From assembly GCA_004557905.1 (NCBI GenBank), contig SFFH01000036.1:1-42985 (forward strand): 42,985 bases of DNA, in the 5' to 3' direction. The first letter of the stretch is position 1, and every line of letters begins with the position of its first letter. The notes beneath the pieces were generated by a model. That model ran no database searches. It was not told the DNA's origin and saw only the letters and a list, made by a program, of their open reading frames with translations. This document shows, piece by piece, positions 22,505-30,797 of the stretch. Source of the DNA: Clostridiales bacterium (GTDB lineage Bacteria > Bacillota > Clostridia > Christensenellales > Aristaeellaceae). Made by a program: the position numbers and the translations under genes.

Positions 22505-24829
22505 ATGACAAAAAACAAGAACACCCTGCGAAAAAAGCTCTACCGCGACATGCGCCGCGCCGGGATGCAGTTTCTGTCCATCATCCTGCTGTGCGCGCTG
22601 GGCACGTTCACATTCGCGGCGCTGGACGGCATGGCGCGCATGACGCGCACCACGTTTGACACCTACTTCGAGGAAAACAACCTGGCCGACTTCTGGGTCA
22701 CGCTCCCTGCAGGCATCGACCGCGCGTCGCTTGACAAGCTCGAGGCCGTGGACGGCGTTTCTCAGGTGATCGCCCGCTCCGTCACGGACCTGGAGACCAC
22801 GCTGGGCAACGGCGACGTGACCGTCAACGTGAACGTCACCGCCTACGACGGCGCGATGGAGATCAACGTGCCCCTGCTGCGCAAGGGCGAGCTGCTCGAT
22901 CCGTCGGACCTGCGCGGCTGCCTGATTCAGGAGCGCTTCGCCAAAGCGCAGCATCTCACCGTCGGCGACCGCATCACCGTGAAGCTCGGCGGGCAGGAGC
23001 ACACCTTCGTGATCCGCGGCGTGGCGGTCAGCCCGGAATACGTGGCGCTCTCGCGCGGCGTGTCCGCCAAGCCGGAGGAATACGGCTTCATCCTCATCAA
23101 CGCGCGCGCCCTGCCGGAGCTCCCGCTGACGCAGGCCATCGTCACCGTGGCTGACGGTGCGGACGAGGACGCCGTGCAGGCCGCCATCGAGGAGGCGCTG
23201 CCCGACGCGCTGGTTTTAAACCGCGGCGCGCACACCAGCACCGCCCGCTGCGACAACGACGCGCAGATGTTTGAGAGCCTGACCTACGTCTTCCCGCTGC
23301 TGGCCTACGCCGTCGCCGCGCTGATCGTCATGACGACGCTCTCGCGCATGATCGACAACCAGCGCCTGCAGATGGGCACGCTCAAGGCGCTGGGCTTCTC
23401 CAGCCGGCAGATCCGAAACCACTACCTCTCCTACGCCATCGTTCCCTCGCTCATCGGCGCGCTGATCGGCACGCTGGTCGGCCATTACACGCTGCCCTAC
23501 GTCCTCTGGGACGCGCTGCTGGGGCAAAGCGAGATGCCCTACCGGCTGGAGCCGATGATCTCCGTTCCGGCCTGGTGCATGGTCTTCCTCACGATGGTGA
23601 TGAGCGTGGCCATATGCTACATCACCTACCGCAAGTCCGCGCGGGAGACCACGGCGGCGCTGCTGCGGCCCAAGCCGCCCAAGGACGGCAAGCGCATCCT
23701 CTTTGAGCGCATCACGCCGCTGTGGTCGCGCATGACCTTCAACGCAAAGATGATCGTGCGCAACCTGATGCGCAACAAGATGCGCACGTTCATGTCGTTC
23801 ATCGGCCTGCTGTGCTGCACGATGCTGATCATCACCTCGTTTGGCCTGCAGGACTCCGTCACAAGTCTGGCCCGCAACTACTACACCGGCACGCTGCGAT
23901 ACGACGTGCGCGCCAACCTGAAGGGCGAGACCGGCACGGCGGAGAGCTATGAGCGCCGCCTGAGCGCACAGCAGGTCGAGTGCATGATGGAGCAGTCCGT
24001 CTCCCTGCGCGCCGCCGGCGGCTCACGCACCACGATGCTCACTGTGCTCGATGACGACCAGCAGATGCAGTATCTGGGCAAGGACGAAACGTTCGTTAAG
24101 CTTGACACCGGCTTTGTCGCCGTGACGTACAAGCTGAGCCGGACGCTTGATATCCACGTCGGCGATACCGTGCGCCTGCTGCTGCCCGGCGACGATGAGG
24201 TGATCTCCATGATCGTGGGCCAGATCGTGCACAACAACACCGTGCAGGGCGTGTACATGAACCGCACCACCTGGGAGGCACAGCGCAAGGGCGACTTTGC
24301 GCCCACGGCCATCCAGCTGCGCGGCGCGGACGAGGCGTGCATCGCGCAGCTGCTTGACATGGACGAGGTCGACACGCTCAACTACCCGGCCGATCAGATT
24401 CAGGAGATGCTGGATATGCTCGACGCACTCTCCTCCGTCTTCTCGATGATCACCTTCATCGCGCTGGCGCTGGCCTTCGTCATCTGCTACAACATGGGCC
24501 TGATGAACTTCGTGGAGCGCATCCGCGAATACGCGACGCTCAAGGTGCTGGGCTATCACCAGAAGGAGATCCGCAGCCTCATCATCAACGAGAACCTGAT
24601 CATCTCCGTGCTGGGCGTGCTCTGCGGCATCGTGCCGGGCTATCTGCTCACCGACGTGGTCATGCACACCTGCGAGCCGGAGAGTGCGTTCTATCCCGGC
24701 GTGCCGACGGTGCAGTCCGTCGTCATTGCGTGCGTCATCACATTCTGCTTCTCCGTCTTCATCCAGCTGCTGCTCACCCGCAAGGTGCGCTCGATCGACA
24801 TGGTCGAAGCGCTCAAGTCGGTGGAGTAA
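22505..24829 (+). CDS. ABC transporter permease with two FtsX domains
   Basis: The 774-residue protein has a first membrane span near residues 21-40 (FLSIILLCALGTFTFAAL) and a large extracellular domain. FtsX core 1 follows at about 260-375 (YAVAALIVMTTLSRMIDNQR and TLKALGFSSRQI), then a span near 425-445 and a second extracellular domain. FtsX core 2 lies at about 640-770 (REYATLKVLGYHQKEIR). This duplicated layout is common in Bacillota exporters of peptides, lipids or antimicrobials; the substrate is unknown. GGAGG lies before ATG 22505, 28 bases after the ATPase stop. A family A repeat directly follows the stop codon, inside the operon. Confidence 0.92.
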   Translation: MTKNKNTLRKKLYRDMRRAGMQFLSIILLCALGTFTFAALDGMARMTRTTFDTYFEENNLADFWVTLPAGIDRASLDKLEAVDGVSQVIARSVTDLETTLGNGDVTVNVNVTAYDGAMEINVPLLRKGELLDPSDLRGCLIQERFAKAQHLTVGDRITVKLGGQEHTFVIRGVAVSPEYVALSRGVSAKPEEYGFILINARALPELPLTQAIVTVADGADEDAVQAAIEEALPDALVLNRGAHTSTARCDNDAQMFESLTYVFPLLAYAVAALIVMTTLSRMIDNQRLQMGTLKALGFSSRQIRNHYLSYAIVPSLIGALIGTLVGHYTLPYVLWDALLGQSEMPYRLEPMISVPAWCMVFLTMVMSVAICYITYRKSARETTAALLRPKPPKDGKRILFERITPLWSRMTFNAKMIVRNLMRNKMRTFMSFIGLLCCTMLIITSFGLQDSVTSLARNYYTGTLRYDVRANLKGETGTAESYERRLSAQQVECMMEQSVSLRAAGGSRTTMLTVLDDDQQMQYLGKDETFVKLDTGFVAVTYKLSRTLDIHVGDTVRLLLPGDDEVISMIVGQIVHNNTVQGVYMNRTTWEAQRKGDFAPTAIQLRGADEACIAQLLDMDEVDTLNYPADQIQEMLDMLDALSSVFSMITFIALALAFVICYNMGLMNFVERIREYATLKVLGYHQKEIRSLIINENLIISVLGVLCGIVPGYLLTDVVMHTCEPESAFYPGVPTVQSVVIACVITFCFSVFIQLLLTRKVRSIDMVEALKSVE

Positions 24830-24830
24830 G

Positions 24831-24961
24831 CGCGAAGCGAAGAAGGGGTCTGGGGATGAAATCCCCAGGCGGGGTTTGGGGCCTGCGGCCCCAACGTCCC
24901 CATCATCATCAGGAAAAAACGTAGTCTCAGAGCAGAAGGCGAAGCCTTCTACGATTGAGAC
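24831..24961 (+). repeat. 3'-UTR multi-hairpin repeat, family A copy 4
   Basis: This plus-strand copy follows the permease stop: CGCGAAGCGAAGAAGGGG block, hairpin CTGGGGAT/ATCCCCAG (24850-24868), hairpin TTGGGGCC/GGCCCCAA (to about 24893) and distal hairpin GTCTCA/TGAGAC (24924-24929 with 24956-24961) with inner stem AGAAGGC/GCCTTCT. The A-run at 24913-24919 makes the distal hairpin a terminator on the minus strand, facing back to the gene. Stems differ in sequence from the minus-strand copies but keep pairing. Confidence 0.85.
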
Positions 24962-25024
24962 GGATTCAAACCGCAAAACAACGACTTCCCTCTCATCCAA
25001 AAAACGACAGAAAGGAACATCCCC

Positions 25025-26065
25025 ATGAAAACGAAGCTGTCCGTCTTCACTGCGCTCCTGCTGGCCCTGACGCTCGTGTGCGCCTGCGCGCTGGCCGCCA
25101 CCGCGAACGCGACCATCGTCGCGCCCGACACCGTCAAGATCACCGCGCCGTTCGCCGGCACGCTCAAGCCGTTCGACCTCACGGCCACGCAGGAGGTCGC
25201 CGCCGGCGAGGCCCTCTTTGAAATCGACACCGTCCCGGTCTATGCCACGCAGGACGGCACCGTCGCCGCGGTGTTCGCCGGCGTGGGCGACGACGCCTCC
25301 GGCGTGCAGAGCCGCTACGGCGCGATGGCCGTCATCGAGCCGGCGCTCGCGCTGTACATCGACGCGGACACTGCCCAGGCCTATGACGACGACGACAACC
25401 GCTACCTCCACGCGGGCGAGACGCTGTACCTCAAGTGCGGCAACGAGAAGGGCACCGGCAGGGTCGCCAGCGTCAGCGGCAAGGATTACATCGTCGAGAT
25501 CCTGACCGGCTCCTTCGACGTGGGCGACACCGTGCGCTGCTTCCGCGAGAGCAGCACGCCCAGCGACAGCGAGACCGGCCGCGGCAAGGTCAAGCGCTAT
25601 GACGACGTGAACGTCGTCTCCGACGGCCGCGTGGCCAAAGTCCATGTGAAGCCGGGCGACACGGTCAAGGTCGGCGATCTGCTCTTTGAGATGATCGACG
25701 CCCAGAGCGCGAAGGACGCCTCCCCGGTGATTGCCGCCCCGGTCTCCGGCGCGGTCAGCGCGGTGTACGTCACCTCCGGCACGCAGGTCTATCGCGGCGC
25801 GCTGCTGTGCGAGATTGCAGACCTGAGCACGCTGGAACTCAGCGTGGAGGTTGACGAGCTGGACATCGACAGGGTGAAGATCGGCGACGTGCTCTCCTTC
25901 ACGCTGGACGCGTACGCCGGCCAGACCTTCTCCGGCGCCGTCACCGAAATCCGCCCGATCGGCTCCGCCCGCCAGAACGCGACCTACTTCGACGTGCGCG
26001 TCGCCGCGCCGCAGGGCGTCACGCTGCTGCCGGGCATGAACGCGACGGTCACCATCGGCGAATGA
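25025..26065 (+). CDS. HlyD-like membrane fusion / efflux adaptor protein
   Basis: The 346-residue protein has a signal peptide (LSVFTALLLALTLVCACALAA) and then APDTVKITAPFAGTLKPFDL, the first half of a lipoyl-like domain. The second half appears at about residues 195-275 (GRVAKVHVKPGDTVKVGDLLF and VIAAPVSGAVSAVYV). A beta-barrel domain follows (VEVDELDIDRVKIGDVLSFT), and it ends PGMNATVTIG as MacA/HlyD adaptors do. A helical hairpin is absent or very short. Adaptors of this kind work with MacB-type permeases at the cell surface. The ATG has AAAGGAAC nearby. An operon role with the two genes before it is very likely, although a repeat interrupts the transcript region. Confidence 0.88.
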   Translation: MKTKLSVFTALLLALTLVCACALAATANATIVAPDTVKITAPFAGTLKPFDLTATQEVAAGEALFEIDTVPVYATQDGTVAAVFAGVGDDASGVQSRYGAMAVIEPALALYIDADTAQAYDDDDNRYLHAGETLYLKCGNEKGTGRVASVSGKDYIVEILTGSFDVGDTVRCFRESSTPSDSETGRGKVKRYDDVNVVSDGRVAKVHVKPGDTVKVGDLLFEMIDAQSAKDASPVIAAPVSGAVSAVYVTSGTQVYRGALLCEIADLSTLELSVEVDELDIDRVKIGDVLSFTLDAYAGQTFSGAVTEIRPIGSARQNATYFDVRVAAPQGVTLLPGMNATVTIGE

Positions 26066-26093
26066 TTCTCCAACTCAACAAGGAGGTGTTTTC

Positions 26094-26678
26094 ATGGCGC
26101 TTCCCTTCACCGAGCAGCAGCGCAGCGCGATCCGTCAGAAGCTGTTTGAAAGCGCGCAGCGCCACGCCCTCAGCGACGGCGTGCAGAGGACGTCGCTGGA
26201 CACGCTGACCTCCGAGGCGGGCATCTCCAAATCCTCGTTCTACAAGTTCTACGAGAGCAAGGAGCAGCTGTTCATCGAGGTCGCCCGGCACTGGGAGTCC
26301 GAGATCATCGGTCCGGCGATGCGCGCGCTCACCGAGAACCGGCAGGGCAGCGACAAGGAGCGCGCCGCCGCGTTCGTCTATTGCGCGTTTGAGCGCATCC
26401 ATCAGCTGGGGATCGCGCGCTTCCTCAAGGAGGATCTGCCCTATCTCAACGGGTTTATGCCCCGCGAGCTGGCCTGCACGCATATCCTCTCCTCCGCGCG
26501 CAGCATCTTCGATACCCTGCGCCAGGCGGAGGTGCACTTCACCGCGCCGGACGACATCGTGCTCTCCGTCATCCAGCTGATGTATCTGTCCATCCTCAAC
26601 ATCGGCGACATCGGCGAGAGCTTCTTCCCCGCGCTGCATGCGCTCGTGCAGAGCGCGTGCAACCGGCTGGTGGCGTGA
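26094..26678 (+). CDS. TetR-family transcriptional regulator
   Basis: The 194-residue protein has a TetR-type helix-turn-helix at about residues 9-55: IRQKLFESAQRHALSDGVQ, then TSLDTLTSEAGISKSSFYKF and YESKEQLFIEV. The rest is a helical ligand and dimer domain with no recognised ligand. AAGGAGG lies seven bases before ATG 26094. It is the last gene of the exporter operon and probably represses it at the 21702-21733 palindrome, with release by an exported compound; this part is inferred from position. A strong terminator follows at 26695. Confidence 0.93.
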   Translation: MALPFTEQQRSAIRQKLFESAQRHALSDGVQRTSLDTLTSEAGISKSSFYKFYESKEQLFIEVARHWESEIIGPAMRALTENRQGSDKERAAAFVYCAFERIHQLGIARFLKEDLPYLNGFMPRELACTHILSSARSIFDTLRQAEVHFTAPDDIVLSVIQLMYLSILNIGDIGESFFPALHALVQSACNRLVA

Positions 26679-26694
26679 TCCAATGATCATAACG

Positions 26695-26726
26695 AAGGCG
26701 TCTTCCGCACATGGGAAGACGCCTTT
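26695..26726 (+). terminator. Terminator after the TetR gene
   Basis: AAGGCGTCTTCC (26695-26706) pairs with GGGAAGACGCCTT (26713-26725), followed by TGCTGTATTCGTTTTTT, a broken T-tract. The hairpin is nearly perfect and can also stop minus-strand transcripts because it begins with an AACG-rich flank. Confidence 0.85.
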
Positions 26727-26778
26727 GCTGTATTCGTTTTTTGGGTTAAGCGATCATGTCCGGTTTGGCGCTCTGCCT

Positions 26779-26920
26779 CCGTTTCAATCGTAGGATGCTC
26801 TGCATCCTGCTCTGAAACGGTGTTTCTTCTAAAATGATTGGGCTGCCGCCCAAACCTGCTTGGGGCTCTGCCCCAAACCCTGCAAGGGACTTCGCCCCTT
26901 GACCCCATGTTCGCTTCGCG
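26779..26920 (-). repeat. 3'-UTR multi-hairpin repeat, family A copy 5
   Basis: From the mgtE stop (minus strand): GCGAAGCGAAC block, hairpin AAGGGGC/GTCCCTT (about 26884-26900), hairpin TTGGGGC/GCCCCAA (near 26860-26877), hairpin TTGGGC/GCCCAA (26838-26853) and distal hairpin CCGTTTCA/TGAAACGG (26779-26786 with 26813-26820) with inner stem AGGATGC/GCATCCT. It has one extra middle hairpin. TGTTTCTTCT follows the distal hairpin on the plus strand. Confidence 0.82.
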
Positions 26921-26951
26921 CATATCAGCGCAGGCTGATCATAGGATTGCC

Positions 26952-28310
26952 TTACAGCCCCAGCATGACCGAGGCAATCATGAAATAGAGCAGCAGGGAC
27001 GCCGCGTCCACGATGGTGGTGATCATCGGGCTGGCCATGACGGCCGGGTCAAGGCCCAGGCGCTTGGCGCCCATCGGCAGCAGGCAGCCCACGGACGCCG
27101 CCATCACGATGGCCAGCATCAGCGTCACCGAGACGATCAGGCTGATGACGACCGTGGTGCCGGAGAAGATCATCATGCGCAGGAAGTTGACCGCGGCCAG
27201 CGCTGCGCCGCACACCACGCCCACGCGCGCCTCCTTCCACAGGACGCGCAGCCAGTCGCCAAGCTCCACCTCGCCCAGCGCCATGTTGCGGATAATGGTG
27301 ACCGAGGTCTGGCTGCCGGAGTTGCCGGCAGAGCCGGTGAGCATCGGGATGAAGGCGGTGAGTACCACGGCGCCCGCGAGCACGGATTCAAAGCTGGTGA
27401 TGATCGTCGAGGACAGCGTGGCGGAGATCATCATGATCATCAGCCACGGCAGGCGGTGCGCCACCAGGTGCATGACGCCGGCGTCCATGTACTCCTCGTC
27501 GGAGGGGATAATGGCCGCCATCTTCTTGATGTCCTCGGTGTTCTCCTCGGTGATGACGTCGACGATATCGTCGATGGTAATGATGCCCACGAGCCGGTTT
27601 TCCTTGTCGGTGACGGCGATGGAGGTCAGGTCGTAGTGGCGGAAATCCTCCGCGACGACCTCCTGGTCATCCGTCGTGGTCGCAGACACGGTGTTGGTGT
27701 CCATGATGTCGCGGATGTAGGTGCTCTCCGGCGCGACGATCAGCTTGCGCAGGGAGACGTGGCCGACCAGCCTGCGCTGCTCGTCGATGACGTAGCAGGT
27801 GTAGACGGTCTCCTTGTCGATGCCCGTGCGGCGGATGTAGTCCATCGCCTTGCGCACGGTGAAGTAGTCGCGCAGGTCGACGTACTCGATGGTCATCAGC
27901 GAGCCCGCGCTGTTCTCCGGGTAGTTGAGGAACTGGTTGATCAGCTTGCGCGTGCTCTCGTCGGCGTTCTGCAGCACCTTCTTGACGACATTGGCCGGCA
28001 TTTCCTCCAGGAAGTCGACCGTATCATCCAGAAACATGTCGTCCACCAGCGCCTTGAGCTCGGCGTTGGTCGCGCTCTCGGCGATGAGCTGCTGCTGGTC
28101 ACTGTTCATGTAGGAGAACACGTCGGAGGAGATGTCCTTGGGCAGCATGCGGAAGAGCTTGATGACCCGCGCGTCCTCCTCGATCTCCTCCAGACCCTCG
28201 GCGATGTCCACCGGCAGGCAGTCCGCCGCCTTTTTCTTAAAATCGAGCAGCTTGCCCGCGTCCATCAGGGCAACCAGCTCTTCAAAATCCTTGCGGAATT
28301 CCTCGTCCAT
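26952..28310 (-). CDS. mgtE: Magnesium transporter MgtE
   Basis: The 452-residue protein has the MgtE layout: an N-terminal helical domain (residues 1-130), a pair of CBS domains (about 131-255; MTIEYVDLRDYFTVRKA and IRDIMDTNTVSATTTDD) and five membrane spans (about 280-450) with the signature PMLTGSAGNSGSQ in the pore region. It is a magnesium channel gated by magnesium binding to the cytosolic domains, at the plasma membrane. The start is ATG 28310 with GGAGGG seven bases before it. The transcript begins near 28586, giving a leader of about 275 nt with a small ORF and hairpins that is probably regulatory. Confidence 0.97.
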   Translation of the reverse strand: MDEEFRKDFEELVALMDAGKLLDFKKKAADCLPVDIAEGLEEIEEDARVIKLFRMLPKDISSDVFSYMNSDQQQLIAESATNAELKALVDDMFLDDTVDFLEEMPANVVKKVLQNADESTRKLINQFLNYPENSAGSLMTIEYVDLRDYFTVRKAMDYIRRTGIDKETVYTCYVIDEQRRLVGHVSLRKLIVAPESTYIRDIMDTNTVSATTTDDQEVVAEDFRHYDLTSIAVTDKENRLVGIITIDDIVDVITEENTEDIKKMAAIIPSDEEYMDAGVMHLVAHRLPWLMIMMISATLSSTIITSFESVLAGAVVLTAFIPMLTGSAGNSGSQTSVTIIRNMALGEVELGDWLRVLWKEARVGVVCGAALAAVNFLRMMIFSGTTVVISLIVSVTLMLAIVMAASVGCLLPMGAKRLGLDPAVMASPMITTIVDAASLLLYFMIASVMLGL

Positions 28311-28369
28311 CGGGATTCCCTCCTATCATTTTCATTCCTGTGCAGGCCGAAAATGCCGGTCGTTTCCCC

Positions 28370-28422
28370 AAAAAATGGCGCAGCAAGCCGTGCCTGTCCC
28401 CCTGCCGCCCGGCAGGAGACAG
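28370..28422 (-). terminator. Attenuator-like hairpins in the mgtE leader
   Basis: On the minus strand a strong stem CTGTC..CCTGCC with GGCAGG..GGACAG (28422-28394) is followed by a weaker stem GGCACGG/CTGCGCC (28394-28377) and then six T residues (A-run 28370-28375). The T-run lies about 60 bases before the mgtE start codon, so termination here would prevent mgtE expression. Confidence 0.55.
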
Positions 28423-28460
28423 CCCACGCGCCCGCGTGCCCGCTGGATATGCTGCGAGAA

Positions 28461-28487
28461 TTTCCGCTTTTTTGTTACAGGCGGAAA
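28461..28487 (-). promoter_or_regulatory. Hairpin over the stop codon of the mgtE leader ORF
   Basis: TTTCCGC and GCGGAAA (28487-28481 with 28467-28461) form a perfect 7-bp stem with the leader stop codon (28477-28475) in its 13-base loop. A ribosome finishing the leader ORF would cover the stem, so it can form only when translation is absent or stops early. Confidence 0.6.
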
Positions 28488-28567
28488 GACGCAGACAGCG
28501 CGCACAGCGCCATGCGTTCTCGGGGTTTGCCCGCCACGCTACTGGGCGTATCGTCCACGTCTTTCAC
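28475..28567 (-). CDS. Putative 30-residue leader peptide upstream of mgtE
   Basis: The ORF starts at GTG 28567 and stops at TAA 28475. GGAGGG (28579-28574) lies six bases before the GTG, an ideal site. The product begins with the acidic stretch MKDVDDTPSSV and ends ALSASFRL. In frame, ATG 28588 is also open but coincides with the expected transcription start, so GTG is preferred. A peptide rich in acidic residues with a proline recalls MgtL of enteric mgtA leaders, where such N-termini destabilise ribosomes at low magnesium. No sequence homology is claimed; function is inferred from position, ribosome site and hairpins. Confidence 0.5.
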   Translation of the reverse strand: MKDVDDTPSSVAGKPRERMALCALSASFRL

Positions 28568-28592
28568 CTCGTTCCCTCCAAATTTCATGTTT

Positions 28593-28621
28593 ACAATACG
28601 CCCATTTTGAGCGTTTGTCAA
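28593..28621 (-). promoter_or_regulatory. mgtE promoter
   Basis: On the minus strand a perfect TTGACA (28621-28616), 17 bases and TATTGT (28598-28593), starting 26 bases after the addA stop. It places the start of the mgtE RNA near 28586. Confidence 0.85.
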
Positions 28622-28646
28622 CCCCGCCATGCGCCTAAATTTCCCG

Positions 28647-30797
28647 TTATACGACATAGCCCGCGCCCGCGCGCACGAGGTACAAAATGCGCTCCTTAAC
28701 CTCCATGCCGGTGATGCGAAGAAGCGCATCGGCGTACACGTTAAGCTGCGGCCGGTGCTTGTCCAGGACAGCCTGCACGTCGCGCGGGGAATCGGTCTTG
28801 TAGTCGACGAGCACCCACTGCCCGTCCTCCTCAAAGCAGCAGTCGATGACGCCCTGCACCAGCTGCACCTGCCCGTCCCGGGCCGAACGCCTAAAGGTGA
28901 AGGCCCACTCGCGCTCCACGCGCCCGCTCGCCAGCAGGCGCACGCCCAGCGGCGAGGCGAAGAAATCGACCAGCATCCGCACGCTGACCGCGCTGCCCTC
29001 CGCCTGCGTGACCACGCCGCCTTCCAGCATCCGTTCGCGCTGCGCCGCCAGCTCGCCCGCGATGTCCCGGCTTGCGCGCAGCGCATCAAGGTCGAGCATG
29101 CGCATCATCCGGTGGAACGCCGTGCCGATCTGTGCGCCGGTCAGCTGCGTCTCCTGCATAAACCTGGGCAGGCGCATGAGCTCCGTGGCCCGCGGGGCCA
29201 GCGGGTCGCCCTCCTCCGCCTGCGCCTCGCGCTTCTCGTCGCGGATGACCGCGCTCACGCTTGTCTTGCGCACCGCCCGGCGCGCGTCCTGCGGCGTGAA
29301 ATCCAGCAGCCGGATCAGCTCCGCGTCCGTCGCCGCCGTGCTCTCCAGCTTGGCCAGCATCCGCATGACAGCCTCGTCGCTGCGCGGCTCCTTCTCCGTC
29401 GCCGCGCCGCCAACGTGCGCAAACACGCGCCAGCGGCTCTCCCCGGCCACGACCTCCTCCTCGCGGAGCATGCACGACGCGCCCGCCTGCACAAGCGCCG
29501 GGCAGACCATGTCCAGCCCCGTGCGCATCGCGCGCAGGCTGCCGGCCTGATTGCCGCGCTTCCACAGAGCCGGCACCTGTGCGCAGCCCGTGTCGCCGAT
29601 GAGGATCAGCCGCTCCCGGGCGCGCGTCATGGCGACGTACAGGATGCGGATTTCCTCGGCGAGCTGCTCGCGCGAGAGGCGCACGCGGATGGCGCGGCGC
29701 AGCAGCGTGTCGCGCTCGCTGTGCAGCTGCGTGTCCACGCACGCAAGGCCCGCGCCCAGCTCGGCATGCAGCAGCAGCGGCGCGCTTTGGCTGCGCGTGC
29801 TCATCTTCCGGCCCATGCCCAGCACGATCACCACCGGGAACTCGAGGCCCTTGCTCTTGTGCGTGGTCATGATGCGCACCACGTCCTCGCTCTCGCCGAT
29901 GGCGCTGGCGCTCATGCTGTCCCCGCCCGCGCGCAGCCGCGCCGCATAGCGCAGAAACGCGTGCAGCGAGCCGCCCTGCGTCTGCATGAACGCGCGCGCG
30001 CGCGACACCAGCAGGTGCAGGTTCGCCTGCCGCGCCGCGCCGCCCGGCAGCGCGCCGGCCTTGGCCAGAAAGCCCGTCTCCGCATAGATGCGCTCGATCA
30101 GCCGGTCAACGCCCTGATGGCGCGCGCACAGCCGCCAGCGCTCCAGCCGCGCCTCAAAGCCGCGCAGCTTGTCTGACAGCGCATCCTCCTTTTCCTCGCG
30201 GTAGCGGCGCACGGCCTCGTGATAGGGCACTCTGGTGTCCGGCGTGGCCATGCGGATGGCCGCCAGCTCGCTGTCGGAAAGGCCCAGCGCCGGGCCGCGC
30301 AGGCTGGCGAGCAGCGCCTCGTCCTGCGCGCCGCTCGAGATCGTCGTCAGCAGCGCCATCATCGCGCGGATCTCCGGGATATCGAAGTACCCCTCGCCCG
30401 CGTCGCAGAAGACGGGCACGCCCTCCGCCTGCAGGATATCCGCCGCCAGCGTCGCCGCGCCGCGCGCCACGCGCAGCAGCACCGCCATGTCCCGGTAGCG
30501 CAGCGGCCGCTCGCCGCCCGCCTTTGCGTCGTAAAACGGCGTGCCCACCAGCACCAGTGCACGGATCCGCTGCGCCGCAATCAGTGCCTCGCGCTCCACG
30601 CCGGCCAGCTCCCGCGTGCTGAGCTCGCCCTCGCCGCTCTCCTGCGCGCCGTCGCCGTCCTCCGCTTCCGCCGGTGTATCCGCTTCCTGTGCCTCGTCCT
30701 CGCCGCGCCAGATCAGGTGCAGCTCCAGCGGCGGATCGTCCGCCCGCGCCTCCAGGCCCGGAATCAGCGCCTCGCGCGCGTCGTACTCAATCTCCAA
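28647..30797 (-). CDS. addA: ATP-dependent helicase/nuclease AddA, C-terminal part (frame-split)
   Basis: This 716-residue frame carries the second half of AddA: helicase motifs IMTTHKSKGLEFPVVIVLG and YVAMTRARERLILIGD, and the C-terminal nuclease domain with WVLVDYKTD and RPQLNVYADAL. AddA unwinds and degrades broken DNA ends for recombination repair. It follows the N-terminal frame (30787-32181) with an 11-base overlap in another frame. Its apparent TTG start has no clear ribosome site, and about nine residues expected between NAVF and EIEYD in AddA proteins are missing. I read this as a small deletion that shifts the frame, or a sequence error, not as a natural second gene. Confidence 0.85.
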   Translation of the reverse strand: MEIEYDAREALIPGLEARADDPPLELHLIWRGEDEAQEADTPAEAEDGDGAQESGEGELSTRELAGVEREALIAAQRIRALVLVGTPFYDAKAGGERPLRYRDMAVLLRVARGAATLAADILQAEGVPVFCDAGEGYFDIPEIRAMMALLTTISSGAQDEALLASLRGPALGLSDSELAAIRMATPDTRVPYHEAVRRYREEKEDALSDKLRGFEARLERWRLCARHQGVDRLIERIYAETGFLAKAGALPGGAARQANLHLLVSRARAFMQTQGGSLHAFLRYAARLRAGGDSMSASAIGESEDVVRIMTTHKSKGLEFPVVIVLGMGRKMSTRSQSAPLLLHAELGAGLACVDTQLHSERDTLLRRAIRVRLSREQLAEEIRILYVAMTRARERLILIGDTGCAQVPALWKRGNQAGSLRAMRTGLDMVCPALVQAGASCMLREEEVVAGESRWRVFAHVGGAATEKEPRSDEAVMRMLAKLESTAATDAELIRLLDFTPQDARRAVRKTSVSAVIRDEKREAQAEEGDPLAPRATELMRLPRFMQETQLTGAQIGTAFHRMMRMLDLDALRASRDIAGELAAQRERMLEGGVVTQAEGSAVSVRMLVDFFASPLGVRLLASGRVEREWAFTFRRSARDGQVQLVQGVIDCCFEEDGQWVLVDYKTDSPRDVQAVLDKHRPQLNVYADALLRITGMEVKERILYLVRAGAGYVV

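Noticed and set aside
28311..28586. M-box (ykoK) magnesium riboswitch before mgtE
   Set aside because: The leader lacks the conserved AGGTGAGGCTCC core and other M-box blocks; it has a small ORF and different hairpins.
28475..29089. Minus-strand frame of 204 codons at the addA end
   Set aside because: Its first two thirds are a shadow of addA in another frame; only the last codons after the mgtE promoter are plausible as a leader ORF.
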